NCBI GenBank assembly: GCA_037176725.1
Contig: JAZBRS010000050.1
Span: forward strand, 14,464,001-14,528,000
Length of the DNA stretch: 64,000 nucleotides
From: Posidonia oceanica
Taxonomy: Eukaryota > Streptophyta > Magnoliopsida > Alismatales > Posidoniaceae
Reading direction: 5' to 3'
Every line of letters starts with the position of its first letter. The stretch's first letter is position 1. Position numbers and translations under genes: made by a program. The notes beneath the pieces are model-generated. The model saw only the letters and a program-made list of their open reading frames with translations. It was not told the origin of the DNA and did no database searches. Of the stretch, positions 1 to 12,128 are shown piece after piece.

Positions 1-3000
1 TGGCTGGAGGGGTGTGAATCATCTCCATCATCGCCTGAATCTGCAGAGAAAAATAGGATCACGTAAGCCCAAGGACATATATTCAAAGCAAAGAAAAGAG
101 TAGAAATACCTCTGAATCGCGAGCTTGGACCTCCTCAGCAAGCACGCCCTCGGCACGGGAAGCGGCTGGACCTGTGGTGGCAGTAGGGGCAGGCTCCGCA
201 CTCGTCGAAGCACCCTCAGCCTGTATCAAAGCAAAGACGACAATTAGACAAGCAGAAACAGGCACCAACAACTAACAAGGGGAAACTAGACTCACTCGTG
301 CTTGAAGCTCGTCCATCTGCGACAGGAGCTCGTCCCTCTCCTGCACCAGCTCCGCCACTCTCAAGGAGTGCTGCTCCTGCTGAGTCCTGAACGCCTTAGT
401 CATCCCCTCTAAGGCATCCATCTACGCAAACAAGGAAGATGTGTAAGCAAGTGAACAAGTAAAGGAGCAGTAGAATAACACAACACCAAAAGGGATTGCT
501 TACCAGCTCCTCAATACGGCTACGGGCAATCGCTAACTCATGACGGAGGTCGCCAATGCTCACACTAGGACCAGTGCCCATCGGTACGTTGGAGCGACCA
601 TAAAAGACGTCACGATGGAAGACAATCAGATGGCCAAACTCAGAATCAAACCAGGTCCTCCACGCCGCCTCTGTCTCTGCAGAACCACCGGAGAGGGGCT
701 CTGTGCCACCCGAGCGCCAGTTCTCGAGCTGCTCTCCAAACCGCTGAGGAGTATCAGTCCGACCTCCCCTAATAGATCCCTAAGAGCAATCTGCAGGACC
801 TACCACCGGAACAACCTGCTGAAGACCAAACTGTTGCAGCACACGGCCCACCTGGCTGTAGTGACACTGGAAGAGGCTAAAGAGCCAGCACTCCCAAAAG
901 AACAAGTGGGAACTACGCGCCACGGGCTCCTCATCAGCATGCTCACCCCTCAGAGTAGGGTCTCCAGATAACCTGCAAGCACAAATCAGTCAGAAACTAG
1001 TAAACTGTGCGAGAGAGAGGGATCTAAGCGCTGAAACTCACCCACTCCTCTGGGAGGATCTCTAACAGGAAGCGGCCCAGATGTCTCACAGGGCGAATTC
1101 GCTCCGAAGCCAGCTGCACCTCGCTCCACGCTAAGCCTGGGGAAACTCGACGGGACCATCTCCTGGCACTCCAGGTCGGAGGTACACGAAGTGCTCGAAA
1201 ATCCAAGTCTGTCACACAAAGCAACAATTCCAAGTCAAAAGCAGTCAAATAAAACAGAAAAACAAGCTCATAAGTAAAACACAAACCTGAAAAAGGGGCA
1301 GACAATCCGAAAGAGAGCGGGTCTGGCCCGCAGCAAAAGACTCCAGCTGGGAGATCAAATAGACCAACACGGCTGAGCCCCAGGAGTATCTACCAATCCT
1401 TTCCACATGCAAAAGGAGAGGAGCAAAACCGGCATGTAACATCTGAGAAGACATGCCGAAGAAGAGCCTATGAAACAGAATGGACAAAAAGAGCCGGAGC
1501 TGCTGATCCGCTATCTCTAGGGTCACCTCGTCAACAAGAAGAAGGTCGCCCAATCGGTCCTTCAGCCACTTGACGTTGACACGTGTATGGAAGCGACTAG
1601 ATGGGGGAGGTCGTGCATCATAATAGGCCTCTAGCTCGTCACCATAGCAGGCCTGCAAAGGCGCTATCACAGGCTCTCCGTCAACCCTCAGACCCACCAG
1701 CTGCACTACGTCCTCTAGGGTGATCATCATCTCGCCTACGCGAAAGATAAAGCTGTCGGAACTCCTGTTGTACCTCTCAGCAAAAGAAACCAGAAGTCCA
1801 AGGTGAATCTCAAAGGGCATGATCTCCAAGAAATGGCCGAAGCCCATCCCCGCAAGTCTCGCCCGCTGGAACTCTGGGACGTCGAGGTACGTCTCATGCA
1901 AGTCATTCCAGCTAGAGCGCGTCCGGCTCGACAATGGCATTTGGCATAAAAGAAAACATTAAAAACATTAGTAACTTAATAACAATCAAGTAAAGTAACT
2001 TAATAAAAGCCAAAAACACATAAAATAACCTCACCTGTCCTAGCTCTGCGAGCTCTATCGCTGTACGGGCTCTCCAAGGAGGAGAGGGGGCCGCACCTGA
2101 ATCAGGGGCACCCCCGTCACCAACCTCAGGTTGGACAGGAGACGGCGCACGTGGACGCCTCACCCGGAGCTTGCGGGGACGAGAGGAGCTCGCCTCCACA
2201 GTGGAAGGACCGGCCTCGTCCCTCCTCATCTCAGCCTCCTCGTCAGAAGCCCTGAAATGGTGTCACAAGCAGAGCATGGTCAGTTAAAATCATTAATAAT
2301 CTCCTTAACCGTTTCCCTAAACTTTAAGTAATCCACATAACCAACAAAAAGGGAAAAGAAAGGCATCACTTTAACTAACCAACTTAAACTTAAATTCAAT
2401 CCTTAAAGATAATCCCCTTAAAATCAATCCTTAAAGATAATCCCTTTAAATTGATCCTTAAATAACTAAATCCATCTTTTAAATTGATCTTTTTAAAATC
2501 CATCTTTTAAATCCACCTTTTAAAATCCACCTTTTAAAATCCATTTCTTTTAAAATCCATCTTTTTAAATCCACCCTTTAAAGATTCATCTTTTAAAGTT
2601 ATAAAAGATCATCCTTTTAAAGTCCAACTCTAATATCCTAACTTTAAAATTCAAAATCCAACTCTAAACCAACTTAAACATTTCACTAATCCATTTAGGT
2701 AACAAAAATATCATTAAATCCTTTATTCTCAATTAACAAACCAATTTAAACTTAAAAGTAAACCTTAAATTCAAAAGTCAAATTTAAAAACAAACTTTAA
2801 ACCCTAATTCTAACTTCGAATGTTAACTTTAAAATCCAAGATTCAAAAGCTTTAAGCCTTAGGATCCAACTTTTGATTCTTAATTTAATTAATCCTTTTA
2901 AATGAATCCATCACTAACTTCAAAAATTCCTAATTTCTTAAATCCAAATCAATCCATTAAATGATCTGAATATCTTCAATGGGATCTTTGTTAAAATCAG

Positions 3001-4163
3001 AAATTAACTCCTCAAGTTAAAAGAGAATGATTAATTCAATTATTAAAAGATTAAATCTCTTAAATTTCTAGGAAAAATTCACCATAACCTCCCCTATAAT
3101 TTCGACTAAAAATTTTCATTTTCCTGCAAACCAACAACATACATAAAAAGGGAACTAAATAAACATTCAAATCTCCATAAAAGTGGATTTTCATTCACAT
3201 TTCGCATTCACATCAAGAAATTTCATTCACGTTTCACGTCTCACATCAAAAAACAAAGAAGAATTTCCATTATCCATCTCCCATTTACATCAGAATTTCC
3301 ATCTCACATTCACATCAGAAAATTTAACGTTTAAAACATAACTTTAAACTAAATTTACATGAATTAAGCTAAACCGAATTTAAATCTAAAAACACCACCA
3401 TTAACACTTAAGAAATCAGGACTCTTAAAATCAGAATTCTTAAAATCAGAATTAATTGAACTAAATTAAACTAAAGATTAAACCAAACTTACATCTTAAA
3501 CTAAAAACTTAATTTTTAGCTAAAATAAAAATTAAAATTAAACTAAATTTGCATCTTAAACCAAAGACAGAAGTTTTAATTAAACTAAACTAAAAACTTA
3601 ATTTTCAGTTAAACTAAAAATCAAATTGAACTTACATCTTAAACTAAAACTGAAATTAAAATTAAACTAACTGAAATTAAAATTAAACTAACCGAAATTA
3701 AAATTAAAATAACTGAACTTGAAATTCCACCATTCCAAATTGATTTCACATTCCCATTTACATAAACATATAAATTAAATCTAAAAACAGAAATTAAACT
3801 TAGAAATTTCCATATAAATTAAACCTATAAACTGAAATTAAACTTAAAATTTCCATAAATTGAATAGAAATTCACAAATATCCCACAATAACTAAAGTTA
3901 TTCTCATTATAAACTAAAATAACTCAAGCCACAAAAACAAAAAAAAAAGAAAAGGAGAAAAACCACAAAAACTAAAGGAGAAATCCCATTGCCAACCCCA
4001 TTCCTCCCACTCCGGCCGTCCAACGCCGTCGCCGTCGCCCATTGGTGCCTGATAGCAAGGAAGAAGAAGAGGAAGAGGGAGGGGAAACCTACCTCCGCCG
4101 TCGACGAGCCCTGCCGTCGTTGCCGCCCGCACTGCCGCCTTCACTACCGCCGTCGCTCGCCAT
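1..4163 (-). pseudogene. Type II PMD gene, multi-exon, antisense in E0 (copy A, partial)
   Basis: Read on the minus strand, exons are inferred from GT/AG sites and phase: 4163-4093 (start, Gly/Arg-rich), 2251-2035, about 1940-1287 (PMD core), 1208-1042, 972-504, 421-296, 220-110 and 40 to beyond the left edge. The PMD core shows the family pattern of a GFGHF block, then a T-L-E-D-V helix and a GLRVDGEPV segment. The two exons at 421-110 are charged and coiled-coil-like. Decay: a TAG at 1131-1133, a 1-bp deletion near 1128 and a 1-bp insertion near 946, both indels absent from the second copy at 8631-10486. The acceptor before the PMD exon is not a clean AG. PMD proteins such as MAIN/MAIL1 act in plant gene and transposon silencing; the role of this element-borne version is unknown. 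It is the counterpart of the gene at 24893-28092. Confidence 0.7.
2252..4092 (-). other. Large AT-rich first intron of the type II PMD gene
   Basis: About 1.84 kb of A/T-rich sequence with degenerate tandem stretches (runs related to TTTTAAATCCATC near 2460-2600, and AAATTAAAC-type repeats near 3480-3720). It is bounded by GTAGGT on the minus strand at 4092 and an AG acceptor at 2253-2252. Exon phases join: 71 bp leaves two bases and the next exon supplies the third. No coding potential seen. Confidence 0.6.
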
Positions 4164-4357
4164 CAGGGAGGAGGAAGAAGGTGTATTGTCGGAGACCACC
4201 ACCACGCCGGAGAGGATCGTTGCCGCGTCGGAGAGGATCGCTGCCAGTCGGAGGAGATATACCGGACGGAGTGGAAGAAGAGAGGAAGGTGGAGAAAGAT
4301 TTGAAGCTCTGAAACAAAGGGGCAACGACCAGTTTTTTTCTATTGGACTCATAACCT

Positions 4358-4527
4358 GGTCGCCATAAGACGAGGCGACTCACACGGACGCCCATACAAT
4401 AGGTGACTGACCCCCCAGCTTCTTCGCGAGCCGACTTTCCCGCATCGGTTTGAACCCTTTGAAGAAGCATGACGCTAGACACCCTAAAAAGAGGCGATTG
4501 GGTCGGGCGCCACACGGAGCGGTGGCT
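4358..4527. promoter_or_regulatory. E1-type dyad cluster upstream of the type II PMD gene
   Basis: Copies of AGNCGCC-N9-GGCGACT begin at 4358, 4386, 4477 and 4505, with a weak copy at 4414. Steps of 28 bp separate 4358/4386/4414 and 4477/4505. They lie 195-365 bp upstream of the proposed start at 4163. The same dyad fills the U3 of the element's LTR. Confidence 0.7.
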
Positions 4528-4720
4528 AATAACGGCAGAGGATTTCTTCCTTCAATTCCCCTCTAAAACACAAGCCGATACATTAACAAATGACAAAGCA
4601 CAATTCAGGAGCTAAAATGTAACTCAACCCCAAACTCAAATTCAAGAACTGAAACATAATTCATACTTAAAAACTAAGACATAATCCAACTCAACTTAAA
4701 AGTTAAAATTTAAATCATAA

Positions 4721-6079
4721 TCAACCATGCATTGCCATGCTCGAGCGGTTGAGCCCAAGCATCTTCAGGAATTCCTGCTTGTCATCAACATACTTCTGAG
4801 GAGTGGGGCAGCACTGTGCGTACCACTTCACATACTTCGTCTCCTAGGACTCCCGAGCAGTTGCAGAAAGCCAAGGTGCACTTAGAGACATTCGTCTGCC
4901 AATGTAAACCCAACGTGCTATATACTCCAAGACCATCCGCTCATCCCGGTCACTGTCTTCCTTGCGAACGTGGATCGGAGGGGTCAAAACTGCATCAGCC
5001 TGGACAACTAGCTCCTGATTCAGCAGACGTGGACAACGATGGATGGGATACAGCACAAACGATGTGGCACCCACCAGGACGAGCTCAAGGTCACTGTGAA
5101 CTGTGCTCATCACCCGCGCCTTATGAGCTCCAGGCAGCTTCGGAACAAAGTCAAAATCCTGTAGTGACAAGTGTCGCAGACGGAGAACGGAGTCATGGAA
5201 GCTCAGACCTGTGAAATCTGTATCACAACAGCAATGGGACATGAACCACCTGTGCAGCAGCAGTGGAGAACCAAAGAATTTCCCTGAACAAGAGGCACTA
5301 GTGAGCCCCTCCATGGTGTAAGCCAACATAGCAGGAGCCAAGCACAAATCTGGACGAACAGCAACCAACATCAGGAGATCCTCATGGTGAAGATCCATTG
5401 TGAAATTTGCATCTACAAACAAGGCAAGGCCGCCGACTGCCACAAACAAGCACTTCCTCAGCTCTGCTTCAGCAAGTTGCCTAGTGCTAAGAACCTCCCA
5501 CAGGCCTCGAAGAAAGACTCTCCCCGAGTGCATCAAAGCCTTACTAGCCTCCAGGTCCATTGCTAAATACCCGCCTATCTTCCTGGAACCCACTGTCTCA
5601 ACAGAAATGGTGAAGCGATCGTCCGCCGCCTCAGTAGATTCCACCACCAACCCAAGCAAAGAGGACACCTCCTCACACGTGATCAATGTCTCCCTACAAG
5701 GAAGATTGAAGGTGTTGGAAGAACCATTCCAGAAAGCCATCAAGGCATGCAACAATGGCCAAGGCACAGGCGTGCAAATCAAATCAAGAAGCATGTCGAA
5801 ACTACTACACCCGAAGAGCTGCCTGTTATTCTCTACACAATTGATCAAGCCAGCCACCCACGGCAGAGTATACTGAAAAGAATTGTGGAAATCCGGGCAT
5901 CCCGTGAGGTTCACTATGGCCTAAACAAGCAACCTTCAGAGGCTAAACCACAAAGAAAGCATGCAAAGACTAAGAGGAGAACCTACCTGGTCATTCCGGA
6001 TAGCTTTCATCAAGTGGTTGGGGATATCAACCACCCTTTTCACTTGGAAGGTCGGAGAAGAGAAGGAAGGAAGCTTCAT
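4721..6079 (-). pseudogene. Type I PMD gene, two exons, antisense in E0
   Basis: Minus-strand exon 1 is 6079-5987 (31 codons, phase 0, donor CAG|GTAGGT) and exon 2 is 5920-4721 (acceptor TTTAG). A single in-frame TAG at 4846-4844 probably replaces a Gln codon; the frame otherwise stays open to a TGA at 4721-4723, about 430 residues. The fold pattern matches the other type I genes here: an FWNGSSNTF strand, an ITCEEVSSLLGL helix, a block with FVAVGGLALFVD, and the marker FFGSPLLLHRWF. Neighbours: two dyads lie upstream at 6208-6258, and the type II gene follows on the same strand. This type I then type II order recurs in E2 (23169 then 24893). Function unknown; PMD proteins are linked to silencing control. 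Confidence 0.72.
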
Positions 6080-6207
6080 GGTCAAGATAAGGGGTTTACT
6101 TGTGCAGAAAGTTTCCTAAAAAGCAAGGACGGCCATCTTTTATCTCCCTTTATCAAAAGAATCAGGGTTTAAAACGGTTTCTGAATTAAATAAACCAGGA
6201 GATCGCA

Positions 6208-6258
6208 CGTCGCCCCAAAAAGCGGCGACTGACATAGCCGCCCCTTCAAGTGGTGACT
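6208..6258. promoter_or_regulatory. Two E1-type dyads upstream of the type I PMD gene
   Basis: CGTCGCC-N9-GGCGACT at 6208-6230 and AGCCGCC-N9-GGTGACT at 6236-6258, exactly 28 bp apart, 129-179 bp upstream of the start codon at 6079. Confidence 0.7.
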
Positions 6259-6318
6259 AACCCATCAGAACAGACTACTACAAAGCCAAAAAGTGAACTC
6301 TTGCCTTGAGTTCACGCA

Positions 6319-7099
6319 CCACCTGCCGCAACTACTGCGAACACCAGATGACGCATCGGATTGGCAAATGAAGGGTTCACTCCCTCACCCGGTTCTTTTT
6401 GCACGGAACCTCTTTACTTGCCAAATCGAGTTGTGGAACGACGGTTCTTTCCAAAGGGGGCTGGTCACACTCCAAGATGGAAAACACTTGACCACAACAA
6501 ATTGCATTCATTCATTTTGCATATGTACATATGGTTTGGGACCAATCGTACCCCGTCGGCCTAACCTAGCATATGGACCATTCATTGCATTGCGTGTTGA
6601 CCTTGCATTATCATAGTATGTTTGAATCATCCATCCATGCATTTTCTCATATCATTGGAAGTGAAGCACGGACGGAGCATCGTTCTTCAAGAGTGTTAGA
6701 AACCCTTCAGGCATATGATTCTCCTAGAGCCAACCCAGTTCGTACCTATCCTCTAATTAATTCCAATCTGAGTAAAGTCACAAACAAGATGTCACACTCT
6801 CCTTTCGATTGTGTTGGAATAACATCCTTCGATTTCCCCCTTAGTGCTTGCCCGTTGGAACACACATGGTTGACCTGGTCTTGACATCGACTGTGACACA
6901 AGATCTGAAACCGACTTGACCCCTCCATGCCTGAGTCTCCAATTTGATGGCAATTTAAACCCACTTTTTATCTTTTATTTTGCTACTTCAGTGACAAATT
7001 GTTTGAGATAGAGCTCCCCTTTTCAAGAAATGCTCAATAGGACATTATTCTTGCCTTGAACCCGATCTTGTTGCAAGATCAACTCCAAGGAGGGGCATC
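6319..7099 (+). other. E0 3' internal non-coding end with polypurine tract
   Basis: Non-coding sequence repeated almost unchanged at 10487-11261. It ends in the polypurine tract AAGGAGGGGCATC (7087-7099), which primes plus-strand DNA synthesis in LTR elements and directly abuts the LTR start. Small ORFs here on both strands show no family features. Confidence 0.7.
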
Positions 7100-7455
7100 T
7101 GTAGATATCCTATTTTTGCATTTTTGGGAGTTCTTTTGAGGGTAGAAACCTTGAGGCGCCCCAAATCTCGTGCCTAAGTTTGATAACACATCTTCCAAAT
7201 ATTCCTTGACTTCTTTAAAGCATCACTTCATCCTACCTAGGCTCAGGTTGTTGGCTGTGGCAGAGCTAACTCGCTCGGGCTCGTAACAAGTCCGAGTACC
7301 CTGGGTATCCTTCACTTCTACTCAGATTTAAAATTAGATTTGAGTTAACAGAGATGCTTCCTTAATTTCATAGACTATCTGTAGTTTCCCAGCCTCCCAT
7401 CTTGTTTCCTCTGGCAAAAACCTGGGAAATGAGCTAAAAATGACCTAGGCAAGAT

Positions 7456-7924
7456 AGTAGCCACCTAGGGAGGCGACTCATATAGTTGCCACCTAAAGCG
7501 GCGACTATAACCGTCGCCCATTTCCCCGTCGACTACACTAAAAGCCATCTGAGGAGGCGGCTCAGTCAGAAGCCATCTCAGGAGGCGACCCATATGGACA
7601 TCGTCTGGAAAGGCGACTGGGTGATCATGGGCAGCGGTTGCTCCCCACTATCCCCTCAACCCTCAGGCGCCATCTCATCAGGTGGCTAAGCGGTTGTGGA
7701 ACTGCCTCAGTCTTCCCACGATCCTTGACCATCAGGCGTCACTCCATGCGGCGACTAGCAAACGTGGCTCCTTTCGAACCACTTTTCCACGGTTATTTCC
7801 CACTCCCCCCTTAACCGTTAGGCGCCAGCTCATTCGGCGACTAATAGTCGTGGCCTAGTTCTCGGTTCGTCCCACACTTTGACTGAGCGGTTGCTAGGTT
7901 TAGGTGCCACCCCAACCGGCGATT
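7456..7924. promoter_or_regulatory. Dyad array in LTR U3 (E0)
   Basis: Ten copies of the 23-bp dyad AGNCGCC-N9-GGCGACT start at 7456, 7484, 7512, 7540, 7568, 7596, 7665, 7734, 7820 and 7902. The first six are spaced exactly 28 bp. All lie upstream of the TATA box at 7987. Spacer sequences differ freely while half-sites stay recognisable. Confidence 0.8.
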
Positions 7925-7986
7925 CAAACTAACTGCCATTTTTCTAGAATTTTTTGAACTCCAACCGTCCCTACACCCCTAGAGTC

Positions 7987-7994
7987 TATAAATA
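7987..7994 (+). promoter_or_regulatory. LTR TATA box
   Basis: TATAAATA, 63 bp after the last dyad of the U3 array; matched by 12121-12128 in the second LTR. Confidence 0.65.
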
Positions 7995-8630
7995 GACCCC
8001 CTAGGCTGGTGGTTTGAGGGTCAGAATTTTTGAGAGAGAAATCCCCCCCAGAGAGGAATTTCCAAAAGAGACAGAGCCCTGTCAGTTGTGAGCCACCTTC
8101 AGAGAGCTAGATTTCCAATCCAGAAACTCTATCTCTTCTCCCCAATAGGCTACCAACCTGAGCTTCTACCTTCGATCTCGGAAATCCTCAGCTACGCTGG
8201 AGCTCTGACCGTGCTTCCTTCTAACCTCATTGCACACAACATAAGGGTGAAAGGGAGTATCTTCCTCCAATCTAATTTCTTATTGCATCTCTTTACATCC
8301 CTTAGCATAGGACCATAGCATATGCATACGGGGAACAACCCCCGGTCAGTATTTGTTTTCTTTTAGTTATGTTCGTTCACTTCTGTTACTGACTACTACA
8401 TTTAAGCTAATTTAAATCTATGTTGTTTTGTTTTGAAGGAAAGGAAGGAATTCACGTAGCATGAGGAAGCCGCTAGACGACATCTTGCCATCGATCTAGT
8501 GGTCCGAGGACCCGCATCATCATAATCTCCCCCTAGGTGTCTTGTCTGCCCAAAGACGAGTGGCGATCACAACAAAAGCTGTCGACGTCGTGGAAGTGCT
8601 GACATGTTCTCAAACACCCCCCCGAAATTC

Positions 8631-10486
8631 CACACTACATCCTCAAATTGAGCCCTGGCCGCTGCTGCGTCAGATACCGCCACACGAGCCTCTAACTCCT
8701 GGATACGGTTCTCGCGCTGGCTCAGGCACTCCTGTAACTCGTTAGCATGCCCCAAGGCATCGTCAAGCTGACTTTGAGTGGGACTCGTGGCTGGAGGGGT
8801 GTGAATCATCTCCATCATCGCTTGAATCTGTAGAGAAAAACAGGATCATGTAAGCCCAAGGACATATATTCAAAGCAAAGAAAAGAGTAGAAATACCTCT
8901 GAATCGCGAGCTTGGACCTCCTCAGCAAGCACGCCCTCGGCACGGGAAGCGGCTGGACCTGTGGTGGCAGTAGGGGCAGGCTCCGCACTCGTCGAAGCAC
9001 CCTCAGCCTGTATCAAAGCAAAGACGACAATTAGACAAGCAGAAACAGGCACCAACAACTAACAAGGGGAAACTAGACTCACTCGTGCTTGAAGCTCGTC
9101 CATCTGCGACAGGAGCTCGTCCCTCTCCTGCACCAGCTCCGCCACTCTCAAGGAGTGCTGCTCCTGCTGAGTCCTGAACGCCTTAGTCATCCCCTCTAAG
9201 GCATCCATCTACGCAAACAAGGAAGATGTGTAAGCAAGTGAACAAGTAAAGGAGCAGTAGAATAACACAACACCAAAAGGGATTGCTTACCAGCTCCTCA
9301 ATACGGCTACGGGCAATCGCTAACTCATGACGGAGGTCGCCAATGCTCACACTAGGACCAGTGCCCATCGGTACGTTGGAGCGACCATAAAAGACGTCAC
9401 GATGGAAGACAATCAGATGGCCAAACTCAGAATCAAACCAGGTCCTCCACGCCGCCTCTGTCTCTGCAGAACCACCGGAGAGGGGCTCTGTGCCACCCGA
9501 GCGCCAGTTCTCGAGCTGCTCTCCAAACCGCTGAGGAGTATCAGTCCGACCTCCCCTAATAGATCCCCAAGAGCAATCTGCAGGACCTACCACCGGAACA
9601 ACCTGCTGAAGACCAAACTGTTGCAGCACACGGCCCACCTGGCTGTAGTGACACTGGAAGAGGCTAAAGAGCCAGCACTCCCAAAAGAACAAGTGGGAAC
9701 TACGCGCCACGGGCTCCTCATCAGCATGCTCACCCTCAGAGTAGGGTCTCCAGATAACCTGCAAGCACAAATCAGTCAGAAACCAGTAAACTGTGCGAGA
9801 GAGAGGGATCTAAGCGCTGAAACTCACCCACTCCTCTGGGAGGATCTCTAACAGGAAGCGGCCCAGATGTCTCACAGGGCGAATTCGCTCCGAAGCCAGC
9901 TGCACCTCGCTCCACCGCTAAGCCTGGGGAAACTCGACGGGACCATCTCCTGGCACTCCAGGTCGGAGGTACACGAAGTGCTCGAAAATCCAAGTCTGTC
10001 ACACAAAGCAACAATTCCAAGTCAAAAGCAGTCAAATAAAACAGAAAAACAAGCTCATAAGTAAAACACAAACCTGAAAAAGGGGCAGACAATCCGAAAG
10101 AGAGCGGGTCTGGCCCGCAGCAAAAGACTCCAGCTGGGAGATCAAATAGACCAACACGGCTGAGCCCCAGGAGTATCTACCAATCCTTTCCACATGCAAA
10201 AGGAGAGGAGCAAAACCGGCATGTAACATCTGAGAAGACATGCCGAAGAAGAGCCTATGAAACAGAATGGACAAAAAGAGCCGGAGCTGCTGATCCGCTA
10301 TCTCTAGGGTCACCTCGTCAACAAGAAGAAGGTCGCCCAATCGGTCCTTCAGCCACTTGACGTTGACACGTGTATGGAAGCGACTAGATGGGGGAGGTCG
10401 TGCACCATAATAGGCCTCTAGCTCGTCACCATAGCAGGCCTGCAAAGGCGCTATCACAGGCTCTCCGTCAACCCTCAGACCCACCT
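8631..10486 (-). pseudogene. Type II PMD gene, second copy (A'), truncated at both ends
   Basis: Near-identical copy of bases 1-1697 extended further 3'. Exons on the minus strand are: 10486-10074 (PMD core, 5' end lost), 9995-9828, 9758-9291, 9208-9083, 9007-8897 and 8827 to about 8631. All internal exons are multiples of three. The only stop in the retained frame is a TAG at 9920-9918. The two 1-bp indels of the first copy are absent, so this copy is the better template for the family. The last exon (8827-8631) is rich in Gln, Glu and Arg with heptad-like spacing, suggesting a C-terminal coiled coil. It is joined at one end to LTR sequence and at the other to 3' internal sequence. Confidence 0.7.
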
Positions 10487-11261
10487 GCCGCAACTACTGC
10501 GAACACCAGACAACACATCGGATTGGCAAATGAAGGGTTCACTCCCTCACCTGGTTCTCTTTGCACGGAACCTCTTTACTTGCCAAATCGAGTTGTGGGA
10601 TGACGGTCCTTTCCAGAGGGTGCTAGTCACACTCTAGGATGGAAAACACTTGACCACAACAAATTGCATTCATTCATTTTGCATATGTACATATGGTTTG
10701 GGACCAATCGTACCCCGTCGGCCTAACCTAGCATATGGACCATTCATTGCATTGCGTGTTGACCTTGCATTATCATAGTATGTTTGAATCATCCATCCAT
10801 GCATTTTCTCATATCATTGGAAGTGAAGCACGGACGGAGCATCGTTCTTCAAGAGTGTTAGAAACCCTTCAGGCATATGATTCTCTTAGAGCCAACCCAG
10901 TTCGTACCTATCCTCTAATTAATTCCAATCTGAGTAAAGTTTCAAACAAGATGTCACACTCTCCTTTCGATTGTGTTGGAATAACATCCTGTGATTTCCC
11001 CCTTAGTGCTTGCCCGTTGGAACACACATGGTTGACCTGGTCTTGACATCGACTGTGACACAAGATCCGAAACCGACTTGACCCCTCCATGCCTGAGTCT
11101 CCAATTTGATGGCAATTTAAACCCACTTTTTATCTTTTATTTTGCTACTTCAGTGACAAATTGTTTGAGATAGAGCTCCCCTTTTCAAGAAATGCTCAAT
11201 AGGACATCATTCTTGCCTTGAACCCGATCTTGTTGCAAGATCAACTCCAAGGAGGGGCATC
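10487..11261 (+). other. Second copy of the 3' internal end and polypurine tract
   Basis: Matches 6319-7099 with only scattered base changes and ends in AAGGAGGGGCATC at 11249-11261. The join to the PMD copy at 10486 carries the short shared string CCACC, implying deletion of the sequence equivalent to about 1698-6318. Confidence 0.75.
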
Positions 11262-11617
11262 TGTAGATATCCTATTTTCGCATTTTTGGGAGTTCTTTTG
11301 AGGGTAGAAACCTTGAGGCGCCCCAAATCTCGTGCCTAAGTTTGATAACACATCTTCCAGATATTCCTTGACTTCTTTAAAGCATCACTTCATCCTACCT
11401 AGGCTCAGGTTGTTGGCTGTGGCAGAGCTAACTCGCTCGGGCTCGTAACAAGTCCGAGTACCCTGGGTATCCTTCACTTCTACTCAGATTTAAAATTAGA
11501 TTTGAGTTAACAAAGATGCTTCCTTGATTTCATAGACTATCTGTAGTTTCCCAGCCTTCTATCTTGTTTCCTCTGGCAAAAAACCAGGAAAAGAGCTAGA
11601 AATGACCTAAGCTTGAT

Positions 11618-12058
11618 AATAGCCACTTGGGGAGGCGACTCATATAGTTGCCGCCTAAAGCAGCGACTAGTCTCGTCGCCTATTGCCCAACCGACTTCTA
11701 TAGAAGCCATTTAAGGAGGCGACCCATGTGGACGTCACATGGAAAGGTGACTGGGCGATCATGGGCAGCAGTTGCTTCACACGATCCCCTCAACCCTCAG
11801 GCGCCAGCTCATCAGGCGGCTGAGTGGTTGTGGAACCGCCTCGGTCTTCCCACGATCCTTGACCATCAGGCGTCAATCCATGCAGTGACTAGCAATCGTG
11901 GCTCCTTTCGAACCGCTTTTCTACAGTTATTTCCCACTCCCCCCTTGACCGTTAGGCGCCAGCTCACCCGGTGACTAATTGTCGTGGCCTCGTTACCGGG
12001 TTGTCCCACACTTTGACTGAGCGGTTGCTAGGCTTAGGCGCCACCCCAACCGGCGACT
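11618..12058. promoter_or_regulatory. Dyad array in LTR U3 (E1)
   Basis: Nine copies of AGNCGCC-N9-GGCGACT start at 11618, 11646, 11674, 11702, 11730, 11799, 11868, 11954 and 12036. The first five are at exact 28-bp steps. Compared with 7456-7924 one unit is missing, as expected for slippage in a 28-bp tandem array. Confidence 0.8.
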
Positions 12059-12120
12059 CACCCTAACTGCCATTTTTCTAGAATTTTCTGAACTCCAATC
12101 ATCCCCACACCCCTAGAGTC

Positions 12121-12128
12121 TATAAATA
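12121..12128 (+). promoter_or_regulatory. LTR TATA box (E1)
   Basis: TATAAATA, 63 bp after the last U3 dyad; same context as 7987-7994. Confidence 0.65.

Larger units (their letters stand above)
1..8630 (+). mobile_element. E0: 3' part of a Tat/Ogre-lineage LTR retrotransposon
   Basis: Plus-strand element entering from the left edge. Visible parts are two antisense PMD genes, a 3' internal non-coding end (6319-7099), a polypurine tract AAGGAGGGGCATC (7087-7099) and an LTR that starts TGTAGATATCC at 7100. The LTR is cut at about 8630, where it runs into a second copy of the PMD gene. Its gag-pol would lie left of the window. Extra genes between pol and the 3' LTR are known for the Tat lineage; the assignment rests on LTR kinship with 11262-14076, which is followed by a Tat-type PBS. 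Confidence 0.75.
7100..8630 (+). repeat. Truncated LTR of E0
   Basis: Starts TGTAGATATCC after the polypurine tract. It contains ten dyads (7456-7924), a TATA box TATAAATA at 7987-7994, and sequence matching 11262-12770. It stops near 8630, next to a run of C, where it joins the copied PMD gene. A 76-codon ORF at 8088-8318 is preserved in the other copy, but the two LTRs are too similar for that to mean anything. Confidence 0.75.

Noticed and set aside
540..971. 143-codon plus-strand ORF (and 9327-9851)
   Set aside because: Shadow of antisense PMD exons on the minus strand, whose reading matches the homologous gene at 26729-27206.
4089..4515. Overlapping ORFs on both strands near the GC-rich patch
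   Set aside because: Only the short minus-strand exon 4163-4093 fits splice sites and phase with the next PMD exon; the rest have no support.
8088..8318. 76-codon ORF in the LTR, also at 12222-12452
   Set aside because: Preserved only because the two LTRs are near-identical duplicates; no similarity in E2 or E3.
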